Below the pieces are notes generated by a model, which saw only the letters and a program-made list of their open reading frames with translations, did no database searches and was not told the origin of the DNA. From Candidatus Zixiibacteriota bacterium (GTDB taxonomy: Bacteria > Zixibacteria > MSB-5A5 > GN15 > JAAZOE01), in NCBI GenBank assembly GCA_030668485.1, contig DAOUTW010000023.1:1-63059 (forward strand): a stretch of 63,059 bases of DNA. The letters run 5' to 3'. Below, in pieces: positions 42,601 through 49,262 of this stretch. A program made the translations under genes and the position numbers. The stretch's first letter is position 1, and every line of letters starts with the position of its first letter.

Positions 42601-42653
42601 TGGGCCGATAGAACTGTGCCGGTCAGCCAAAGCAGAATCACAAGACGCTTCAT
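39621..42653 (-). CDS. Large secreted protein, glycosidase-like N-terminus, with fibronectin, dockerin-like and FCB sorting domains
   Basis: 1010 residues with a signal peptide (RLVILLWLTGTVLSAQ). Residues ~20-500 form one large domain that looks like a TIM-barrel hydrolase (KFVFGGNSYFGPRNASVTWL, VVHIDDDFV, WLFLGDFLC, AVMRRNYNNGSVAVLL), but I cannot place the family. Then come two fibronectin-like domains (~510-720), a dockerin/EF-hand-like stretch (~725-800: LRGDVNVNGVAYEVADAVVF and STDANDDGITLSVADLVQL), an Ig-like domain, and the tail RPNPFNAGTTISYEI .. SGIYFYRI .. KMVLLK. It is therefore probably exported to the cell surface by a type IX-like route. It is unrelated in content to the neighbouring ORP cluster. 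Confidence 0.75.
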   Translation of the reverse strand: MKRLVILLWLTGTVLSAQDKTPYKFVFGGNSYFGPRNASVTWLAQRYDVGIAGLSDWPGMFDSIYNSAAAAGKEFWCGPYASSQEINLYDRYNPGAQYNERLTKIDANWLYIYAKHYMDSIGVSPESLVVHIDDDFVSISQHGDGFREYSLSGLPYHKKRFTYQYWNNTASDTMFFPAGYTWLANGYNRDTRHAIAYAYRRHLIEDSVAYGPGNHHWTAYFMDNQYRTGYAPRLYSYYTIYTTGGGPTGGLDWVEQPGIGNDIGANQNYYDHSTMLIDSTVEAVLDSACVANGLRSIHGFANVDKFSAQHVGFQVTYSNINLENPVDYEKAWPSGWEQWYAIADTMARHPERYINWLFLGDFLCSTDPGDWRYDSSRIYMTHYAFFLQVRDTNAFCGPARFNDTTRWRDIYEVDFGEPDGPAYEISSTGTGYDKVAVMRRNYNNGSVAVLLRTSHGAVDWVNDSVAVNMHFMYREIDVNADTSVTADSVFYLKPYTGKILITADSCGMPPSSPIPIAPPAESSTGNNPTLCISNSNHGECPEPISYQFQISENPGFNLIARQSGWISEGTGGTCYLNYLPLNEGTRYYWRCRAYNGTVTSGWSAVFSFITPNSPPPAPIGYSPPNQGTVDRLQPTLIVNKVTDPDGTPLIYYFQVSKVSNFSSLVSYSGGIPGDSDLVSWKVALPLENGLTYYWRVRAFDGIAYGGWMNTISFNIDADVSEIVLRGDVNVNGVAYEVADAVVFSNYFISGLSAFGSHVEESIASTDANDDGITLSVADLVQLVRVLTNDADPIPRILPHTTEASVSLSVDNSTVTIATNSPADIGAIYTILEYSGYDIGDPYLSGTVSQMSLKHGDVGGKLKILIYSFEKGRAIPSGSDDLLVLPIMGNGSLRIDDVEMVDYFGNPIPVSFDKGGALPDRYALHQNRPNPFNAGTTISYEIPASQHVLLEVFDLLGRRTAILVDSDQPAGAHSIIWDGTNADGEVVASGIYFYRIISDSFRAEKKMVLLK

Positions 42654-43224
42654 CTGTGGAATCCCTTCCGAAGTACGATCATTGACGTCAACGTTTAGTG
42701 AAGGCTATGTTTTCTAATACCTTCATTTAACAAGCGACAATAAACCTCCGGTATAAAAACATTAAACGTCGTCCGTGAAGACATGACGGCAAGTAATGAC
42801 TGACGCTCTTATTATGCGAAATTTCTCGTCTCTTGTCAATATGTTTTGGCGAATCCGACGGTTTGATATTTAGAATTCGGCTACTTGCCGATCCAGCTTA
42901 TGATATACAATAATCGATGCCTTTATCCAACTCACGGACAATGTTATTCGATTAAATGCGCAGAATTGAATTTCAGATAATAATAATCTGACCGTAACCT
43001 TCCCTTCGCGGTAGACATTTTGCATGATTTAGGCCGCAAATGTGGTATCAGCGACGCCACCTATTACAAATAAAAGTCAAATGGCCATGCAGAGAGTCGA
43101 ATTAAATTTGGGGTTAGGCCAATTCACGGCTGCCGGGCTCGGTCTATCCCACCAAACCGCGAATTATCTTGTTCAATCCGTTGTAATGTAATATATTGTA
43201 GCGTTCGGTGGGATATTACTCATT
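42654..43224. other. Divergent intergenic region
   Basis: A 571-base AT-rich spacer between two divergent genes. I find no coding signal. A probable promoter for the sigma-factor gene lies at 43169-43197. The remainder shows only scattered short inverted repeats without a pattern I can name. Confidence 0.55.
43169..43197 (+). promoter_or_regulatory. Putative promoter of the sigma/CHAT operon
   Basis: TTGTTC (43169-43174), 17 bases, TATATT (43192-43197), 27 bases before the sigma-factor start. Spacing is optimal and the boxes are moderate. Confidence 0.4.
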
Positions 43225-43827
43225 ATGGCAAAACACCCCGTAGCATACCTCAGCAATCTTATCGACCAATGCAAAAAGGGAGATGAAAAAGCGTGGCATG
43301 AACTGATCGACCTGGTCGGGCCGGTGATATTCTCATTATGCAAAAAAAGCCGACTTTCCCGGGATGAGAGTTTTGACATCTTCGGCCGGGTCTCATTACA
43401 GTTGGTAAATAGTATCAAAGCTCTGAAATCGCCTGAAAAAGTCATGTCATTTACCGCCACGATTACCCGTCGGCAAATTTATAACTTTTATCATAACCTG
43501 CAAATAATCGAGTATTTCGACGATCAGACCATACAATCGGTGCCGGATAAAACCGGCGAAAGCCCTGATAAGATATACGAAACGACCAAATTGCGACAGA
43601 TTTTGATGGAGGCGATGTATCATCTCCCCGAGCGGGATTATAAGCTGATAAAAATGTTATTCTTCGATCCTGATGAGCCAACGTACAAGGAGATATCGGA
43701 GAAACTGAGGATGCCGGTATCCTCAATTGGGCCAATCAGGGCCAAGGTGCTGGCCAAACTATACCAAGTGTTGAAAAAGAAAAAGTGGAAATTTGGGGTA
43801 TTTTCAGGTTCCGAAAACGAGACCTAA
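43225..43827 (+). CDS. ECF-like sigma-70 family RNA polymerase sigma factor
   Basis: 200 residues. The sigma region 2 helices lie at ~8-95 (LIDQCKKGDEKAWHELIDLV, FDIFGRVSLQLVNSI, FTATITRRQIYNFYHNLQ) and region 4 at ~130-185, with the helix-turn-helix YKEISEKLRMPVSSIGPIRAKVLAKL. Only regions 2 and 4 are present, as in extracytoplasmic-function factors. The operon that follows (anti-sigma-like protein, TPR-CHAT protease, subtilase) suggests proteolysis-linked control. The C-terminus is basic (KKKKWKFG). Confidence 0.85.
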   Translation: MAKHPVAYLSNLIDQCKKGDEKAWHELIDLVGPVIFSLCKKSRLSRDESFDIFGRVSLQLVNSIKALKSPEKVMSFTATITRRQIYNFYHNLQIIEYFDDQTIQSVPDKTGESPDKIYETTKLRQILMEAMYHLPERDYKLIKMLFFDPDEPTYKEISEKLRMPVSSIGPIRAKVLAKLYQVLKKKKWKFGVFSGSENET

Positions 43828-43841
43828 TGAATGGGTAAACT

Positions 43842-44432
43842 ATGGATGATAAGAAGAAACAATTAGAGTTGCTGATCGACTACGTCAGGGGACGTTTAAG
43901 CCCCGAGGAAAGTTCCTCCATGAAGGCGCAGGTTGAGGACGATCCTGTTTTGCAGAAGATGGTTGCGGTTTTGTCCGGTTTGCGCGACGAAGTTGATCAA
44001 ATCGAATGGCAGAAAATGCAGAACCCGTCTCATGCCCTTTTCGATCGCCTTCTCAAGGATGTCAAATCCCGAAAGGGTAAAACCGGTCCCAAAAGGGGTG
44101 TCACTATTTTTGATTCCGGTTTGCTGCCTCTTCCCGACGGAGTCCGCCCCGCTGAGGTGGATACCCGCCGTCTAAAATACCTTATCGGCGAAGCGCAATT
44201 GGAGATATCCATCTATCCGATATCACCGGGATCATATGAATTAATCGGCCAGATATCCAATCTGGAAGAGATAAAATCGCTTTCGATCGAGCTACGCCGC
44301 GGGAAGTCCAAACTCAGCGCCGAGGCCAACCAATTCAACCTGTTCCGGTTCCCCCGGGTACCGGCCGGCGCCTATCATTTAAATTTTCGCGATGGACGTA
44401 CTGTTATAGGAAAAATCGAACTTGAGTTATGA
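43842..44432 (+). CDS. Anti-sigma-like protein without zinc motif
   Basis: 196 residues. The first ~60 residues follow the pattern of anti-sigma domains (LLIDYVRGRLSPEESSSMKA .. DDPVLQKMVAVLSGLRDEV), but the HxxxCxxC zinc ligands are absent. The C-terminal ~100 residues form a beta-rich domain (LEISIYPISPGSYELIGQIS .. VPAGAYHLNFRDGRTVIGKI). No membrane helix is seen, so it should be cytoplasmic. It lies between the sigma factor and the TPR-CHAT protease and overlaps the latter by ATGA, which makes it the obvious candidate for a sigma inhibitor and possible protease substrate. This is inference from position and pattern. Confidence 0.6.
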   Translation: MDDKKKQLELLIDYVRGRLSPEESSSMKAQVEDDPVLQKMVAVLSGLRDEVDQIEWQKMQNPSHALFDRLLKDVKSRKGKTGPKRGVTIFDSGLLPLPDGVRPAEVDTRRLKYLIGEAQLEISIYPISPGSYELIGQISNLEEIKSLSIELRRGKSKLSAEANQFNLFRFPRVPAGAYHLNFRDGRTVIGKIELEL

Positions 44433-47191
44433 TTTCTTTAGCGGACATATCCCGGCTACATTCCAAAGACAGCATTGACCGACATATTCAAGAATGTTAC
44501 GATGGCGATACTGCTCGCTATATATCCGATATAAATTCAACCGTAAACAAACTACTGCAAACCGATCTCAAGCAAGCTCAACAATTTATAGATAAACTGG
44601 CGCCATGTTTTAAACATCTTTCTCTTTTGCATCGCCCACGATTGCTGGCTATCGAAGCTCGTTATGCCCACTGGGCCGGTCAAAGTAAGACCGCTTTGCG
44701 CAAATATAAAACGGCGATTGAGCGACTTCAAAAAGTGAGAAACTTCGATGCAGTCGCTCGTGCTCGCCAGGGTTTGATGGATGTTTATATGTATTTGGGT
44801 GATTATCAGGCAGCCTTGGAGGTCGGACGGCTCGCCCTCGCCTATTTCCGCCGCATGGGGAATAAATACAATGCTGCCCGGGTAATGACCAATATCGGGA
44901 ACATCTATCATCGCCTGGACCGCAATAAATTATCCCTGAGGTACTATGACCGCGCGCGCGAGTTCTTCGAATTAAAAGGCGGCGTTCCTCTGGCAATTCT
45001 GGATTTTAACCGGGCAAATATATTTACCAATCTCAATCAACTGGACAAAGCCGAGGAGTTGTATAGATCGGTTTCGGATCAGTTCCGAAAAAATAATATG
45101 GATCTGGCCGTCGGCAAAGCCGAATACTCCCTGGCATACCTCTATTTTCTGGGTGACAAATATAGTCTGGCGTTAAAGGCGTTCGATCAGGTGATGGATA
45201 CTTTTCGAGAGTCGGGTGATACGAAAGCGGTGGCCATAACCCAGCTTGATCTGGCCGAGATCAATACTCATCTCAATCAATTCGGTTCAGCCGTCATGAT
45301 GGGTGAACGGGCGTCGGCAACCTGCGGTAAGCTGGGTCTGCGATATGAGGCGGCCAAGGCGGCCTACTTCGTGGCTGAGGCATATCGTCAGTTGGGAGAT
45401 AATCAACAGGCCACTCGCTGTCTAAAGCGCGCCGAACGGTTATTTATTCAGGAAGATAATAAACTCTGGCAGGGCATGGTCCATCTGACTCGATCCCGGC
45501 TCAAGACGGCGGCCAGGCGTTACTCCGAAGCACAAACGACGGCTGGCGCCGCTAATCGCTTGTTTAAGCAAAGCGGGGACAAGAGACGAGGCATCGACGC
45601 CGAGATTACTCTCATGGAAAACTATCTTGAGGGAGGCCGGCCCGAAGAAGTTATTCGGCTTGGAAAAAATCTGTTAAAAAATCGTCTCGTCAGTTATCAG
45701 AAGCATCTAGTCCTATATCATATCGGGCTTGCCTGTCTCCATCAATCCGACACCGTAACCGCCTTGGATTATCTGAAACGCGCCATTGATGTCGTTGAAA
45801 AAATGTTGGAAAACATATATCCTGATGAGATCCGCTTTTTCTTCGCTCTCGATAAATACCCCACATATTTGGCGGCGGTCAATTGTCTGTTGAAAATGAA
45901 TCGAGTGGAGGAATCTTTCCTTCAGCATTCTCGTGCTTTGGCGGTACTCAATCAGCGGCAAATATCAAGTACAGCATTAAGCCGGGAAGTTCCCGCTCAT
46001 CTTCTCGAAACCCGATCCGGCCTGCGGGCCTCGTTGAAAAAACTCAGCCGCGTTCCGGATAGTCCACAAAGACAGTTGACCGGCACCAGGACGATGTACA
46101 GCGAGGAACACCGCTTGTGGGAAACTGAAAGGAAAATCCGCTCATACTCGTATCCCTCGCAGAAAACCCATCAATTACCAACACCAAGCCCTCAAGCGTA
46201 TTCGGAACTTATTGCCCCCCACGAAGTTTTAATTAATTTCTTTTCTACCGGTGAGACCATCGGAGCTTTTTGTGCCTATCAGGGATCTACTCGGTTTATT
46301 CCCTGCCCCGTCCGACAGTCGGATCTGGAAGCGGCAATTCGGGAATTACATTTCCTTATGGAAATGACAGTACACGCTCCCGGCGGAAGTAGCCAAAATA
46401 GAGAAGTGATTGGTCATTATTTGCAGAAACTGTATGAGTGGTTGATAGGCCCCATAGATATTCCGAAAAAGACACGCACTCTGGTGCTGATGCTGGATGG
46501 GCTTTATGCTCAACTACCATTTCCGGCCCTGGTGAATTCACAGGGCAGATGGCTGAAAGACCGTTACGATATTCGAATTATTGTCAATCCTGATGATTTA
46601 CGAAACAAAGGCAATTCCACTCGCTTTTCCAGCCGCGGCCGGAATGCTGTTTTTGCCCCCGCCAATGCCGGTTTGCCTCTGGTTGAAGTCGAAGGATTGA
46701 GAATTAAAGAATCATTTTCAAGAGCGCATTTATACCTGGGCAAAAAGGCCGATATCCAGAATCTCCGGCGAGAATTGAAGCAGGCGGGCGGTTTTGTACA
46801 TATCGCAACTCATGCCTCCCGGTCGTCGGAAAATCCGCTATTTTCCAAAATTATGATGAGCGACGGACCATTTTTCCCGTTCGACCTCTTCGGGACCGGG
46901 ATTAAGGCCCGTTTGGTTAGTCTTTCTGGTTGTCAAACTGCCGCTCCGGGTATATATTACGGTAACTCGTTTAGTTTGGCCAAGGCCTTTTACCAGGGAG
47001 GAGCCAACCATGTACTTGCCTCGCTCTGGCCAATTTCCGACAAGGTCAGTATGATATTCATGACGGAATTTTATAAAGGTCTGAAAGTACATGGGGATAT
47101 CCCGACTGCCTATGGTATTGCAATGAATAAGACCTGTGAAATAAACGATAATCCGGCCTTTTGGGCTCCATTTATAATGCTGGGAATATAA
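44429..47191 (+). CDS. TPR-CHAT caspase-like protease
   Basis: 920 residues; ATG overlaps the upstream stop. Residues ~30-490 are about ten TPR units (ARVMTNIGNIYHRLDRNKLS, LAYLYFLGDKYSLALKAFDQ and so on). Residues ~600-920 form a CHAT domain with the catalytic dyad His795 (FVHIATHASR) and Cys835 (VSLSGCQTAAPG), followed by GGANHVLASLWPISD and a C-terminal FWAPFIMLGI, all family hallmarks. CHAT proteases are separase/caspase relatives. TPR-CHAT proteins include Csx29, the protease of type III-E CRISPR effectors. Here there is no CRISPR partner. The operon partners are a sigma factor, an anti-sigma-like protein and a subtilase. No signal peptide is seen. Confidence 0.88.
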   Translation: MISLADISRLHSKDSIDRHIQECYDGDTARYISDINSTVNKLLQTDLKQAQQFIDKLAPCFKHLSLLHRPRLLAIEARYAHWAGQSKTALRKYKTAIERLQKVRNFDAVARARQGLMDVYMYLGDYQAALEVGRLALAYFRRMGNKYNAARVMTNIGNIYHRLDRNKLSLRYYDRAREFFELKGGVPLAILDFNRANIFTNLNQLDKAEELYRSVSDQFRKNNMDLAVGKAEYSLAYLYFLGDKYSLALKAFDQVMDTFRESGDTKAVAITQLDLAEINTHLNQFGSAVMMGERASATCGKLGLRYEAAKAAYFVAEAYRQLGDNQQATRCLKRAERLFIQEDNKLWQGMVHLTRSRLKTAARRYSEAQTTAGAANRLFKQSGDKRRGIDAEITLMENYLEGGRPEEVIRLGKNLLKNRLVSYQKHLVLYHIGLACLHQSDTVTALDYLKRAIDVVEKMLENIYPDEIRFFFALDKYPTYLAAVNCLLKMNRVEESFLQHSRALAVLNQRQISSTALSREVPAHLLETRSGLRASLKKLSRVPDSPQRQLTGTRTMYSEEHRLWETERKIRSYSYPSQKTHQLPTPSPQAYSELIAPHEVLINFFSTGETIGAFCAYQGSTRFIPCPVRQSDLEAAIRELHFLMEMTVHAPGGSSQNREVIGHYLQKLYEWLIGPIDIPKKTRTLVLMLDGLYAQLPFPALVNSQGRWLKDRYDIRIIVNPDDLRNKGNSTRFSSRGRNAVFAPANAGLPLVEVEGLRIKESFSRAHLYLGKKADIQNLRRELKQAGGFVHIATHASRSSENPLFSKIMMSDGPFFPFDLFGTGIKARLVSLSGCQTAAPGIYYGNSFSLAKAFYQGGANHVLASLWPISDKVSMIFMTEFYKGLKVHGDIPTAYGIAMNKTCEINDNPAFWAPFIMLGI

Positions 47192-47214
47192 CTTCTTACC
47201 GGAGATATTGTGTT

Positions 47215-48639
47215 ATGCGGACGAAAAAACATTTGATCATTGCTCTGATGGTCTTTGCTATTCTTGCCGTTTCTCAACCGGTAATGGTCCAGGGAGATCC
47301 TATCCCGGGGCAGGCGGTCATGAAAATGACCTCGAATGGGAAACCGGAAGACGTCTTGCAGGGAAGCAGCGCCAAAGTAGATGACAGCATACCCGGATGC
47401 CAGACATATCTGATCGAAATGGGTATCGGTGACGATTGGGATGCGGTCCTGGCTGAACTGGAATCAGACACCCAGGTGATATTCGTAGAACCGAACTATT
47501 CGGTGGAATTACCTGAAAGCTTCCAGATGAGTATCTCTTTCCCGGATGATTATGCTCCTCCACTGCTGGATGGTGTAGAACCTAGCAATTTCTTTGAGCA
47601 ATCATCAATATATTCGGTTGGTGTCGATCAGGCTCAGCAAATCGTCACCGGGACCGGTATCACCGTCGCCATTATTGACAACGGCGTTGATTTTTCCCAC
47701 CCCCTGCTCTCTCCCAGGCTTTTGCCCACCGGATATGATTTTGTCGATAACGATAGCGACCCCGGATATGAGACGGGAGCGGTCACCAGTCACGGTACTT
47801 TCGTTTCGGGCCTGATAGCACTTATTGCCCCGGATTGTAAAATCCTCCCCCTCCGAGCTTTTGATGGCGATGGCTACGGCACTACCTATGCCATCGCTGA
47901 CGCCATATATAATGCCGTCGATCAGGGAGTCGATGTCATAAATATGAGTTTCGGCACCGTTGAATCTAGTCGCATAATGATCCAGGCCACCAATCAAGCT
48001 ATCTTAAACGGGGTTTCATTGGTCGCGGCCAGCGGCAACAATTCACTGGAGGTGCCTACCTACCCCGCCGCATTACCCGGCGTAATTGCTGTATCCGGTA
48101 TCGATGCCAACGACTATCTCGCGACTTTCTCAAACTATGGTGAATATATCGATGTCTGTGCCCCGGCGGTGAACCTATACAGCACCCTGGCAGGTGAAGA
48201 TGAATGGGGAACATGGAGCGGCACTTCTTTTGCTGCGCCATTTGTTGCCGCCGCCTGCGCCCTGGTCCGACAAATCAGTCCTGACTACTCGACTTTCATC
48301 ATGCAGGAACATATCCGTCAAACCGCCTCAACCGACTTCCAGTGGGGAACCCTGGTTCCGCCCGATCCCTCGTATGGCTATGGGCGTATCAATATCTTTA
48401 ACGCCGTCAACCTGTCGGCCGAAGCCTTCACTATCGAATTTGGGGATTTGAACGGCAACGGAGCGGTTAATGCCGGGGATGTTGTCTATCTCGTACAATA
48501 TGTATATTCTGGGGGGCCGCCACCAACAGCGCCGGGAAATCCCGATATGAACTGCGACGGTATCGTAAATGAGTTTGATATCGAATATTTTGTAAATCGT
48601 ATTTACAACGACGGTCCGCGATGCGGTCGCTGTAATTAA
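47215..48639 (+). CDS. Secreted subtilisin-like (S8) protease with C-terminal dockerin
   Basis: 474 residues from the ATG at 47215 (CGGAG ten bases upstream); the longer frame would run into the CHAT gene. A signal peptide (LIIALMVFAILAVSQPVMV) is followed by a ~75-residue I9-like propeptide. The S8 catalytic triad is Asp155 (VAIIDNGVDFSHP), His193 (SHGTFVSGLIA) and Ser338 (GTSFAAPFVAAA). The C-terminal ~65 residues are a type I dockerin with two loops (GDLNGNGAVNAGDVVYLVQY, DMNCDGIVNEFDIEYFVNRI) ending in PRCGRCN. It is probably released or displayed outside the cell. It follows the CHAT gene by 23 bases, so an intracellular and an extracellular protease share one operon. Confidence 0.88.
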   Translation: MRTKKHLIIALMVFAILAVSQPVMVQGDPIPGQAVMKMTSNGKPEDVLQGSSAKVDDSIPGCQTYLIEMGIGDDWDAVLAELESDTQVIFVEPNYSVELPESFQMSISFPDDYAPPLLDGVEPSNFFEQSSIYSVGVDQAQQIVTGTGITVAIIDNGVDFSHPLLSPRLLPTGYDFVDNDSDPGYETGAVTSHGTFVSGLIALIAPDCKILPLRAFDGDGYGTTYAIADAIYNAVDQGVDVINMSFGTVESSRIMIQATNQAILNGVSLVAASGNNSLEVPTYPAALPGVIAVSGIDANDYLATFSNYGEYIDVCAPAVNLYSTLAGEDEWGTWSGTSFAAPFVAAACALVRQISPDYSTFIMQEHIRQTASTDFQWGTLVPPDPSYGYGRINIFNAVNLSAEAFTIEFGDLNGNGAVNAGDVVYLVQYVYSGGPPPTAPGNPDMNCDGIVNEFDIEYFVNRIYNDGPRCGRCN

Positions 48640-48652
48640 AGAACAATTTTTC

Positions 48653-48699
48653 TAAAATACCCCTTTTTTGAAAAAAATAGGAAAAGGGGTATTTTATTT
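48653..48699 (+). terminator. Rho-independent terminator of the sigma/CHAT/subtilase operon
   Basis: TAAAATACCCCTTTT (48653-48667) pairs over 15 positions with AAAAGGGGTATTTTA (48682-48696), followed by TTTG. It begins 14 bases after the subtilase stop. Confidence 0.8.
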
Positions 48700-48762
48700 G
48701 TTCTGGACAGATACCTACTAATGATGCCCTTGGTGGCATTCTTCCGAATCTTGAAACGCTGG

Positions 48763-48801
48763 GGTCGGGCAAGGTGGTACTCTTGCCCGACCTATTTTTT
48801 T
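48763..48801 (+). terminator. Second Rho-independent terminator
   Basis: GGTCGGGCAAG (48763-48773) pairs perfectly with CTTGCCCGACC (48782-48792) and is followed by TATTTTTTT. It lies 67 bases beyond the first terminator, with a small ATGCC/GGCAT hairpin (48724-48739) between, so it could end a separate short transcript. Confidence 0.75.
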
Positions 48802-48891
48802 CGGAGAATGCATTATTTATGGAAAAAAGCGGCTTTTTTGCCGCATCGAGACTATTATTGAGCACGTTACAGCATGGGGGCCTTAACAGCG

Positions 48892-48926
48892 ACCCGGCAG
48901 CCCACATGGGCTGACCGGGTTTTTTA
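48892..48926 (+). terminator. Third Rho-independent terminator
   Basis: ACCCGG-CAGCCC (48892-48903) pairs with GGGCTG-A-CCGGGT (48908-48920; one bulged A) and runs into TTTTTT. A GCGGC/GCCGC hairpin around a T6 loop lies upstream near 48828-48843. Confidence 0.75.
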
Positions 48927-49262
48927 ATTGGTAATATCTATCCTCTATATCAATCGTCAATTTCAATCAAAAACCTTTTTACTCCTGCAAAAACCAAATT
49001 AACAGGTATTTTTTTGGCTCTTCGACCTCACTCAAATAGTGTAAGAGGAAGGGATCGGTTGTGAGATTTTCTTTTCATGCGTACGATAGTATGGCTCTAT
49101 TCACACGCAGTATATCAATCTTAAAGATTTGTATTCGCATAGGGAAATGCTGAAAGCCTTTCATATGCTGACTTCAACCAGAGGGGGTGATATCGGGATA
49201 ACATAACTATTTTTATTGACCGCCAGTCAGTGTGAACCTTTCACCATTTCATCGGAGGAAAG

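Larger units (their letters stand above)
48640..49262. other. Hairpin-rich intergenic region between two subtilase genes
   Basis: Five stem-loops occupy 48653-48926, three with T tracts. Beyond 48930 the region is AT-rich and must contain the promoter of the second protease, but no box pair stands out. No coding sequence is supported. The hairpin array may encode one or two small RNAs. Confidence 0.6.

Noticed and set aside
43225-47191. Type III-E CRISPR (gRAMP/Csx29) locus
   Set aside because: Only the TPR-CHAT and sigma-factor logic is shared. No gRAMP, Csx30/31-like pair recognisable by sequence, cas1/2 or array is present in the window.
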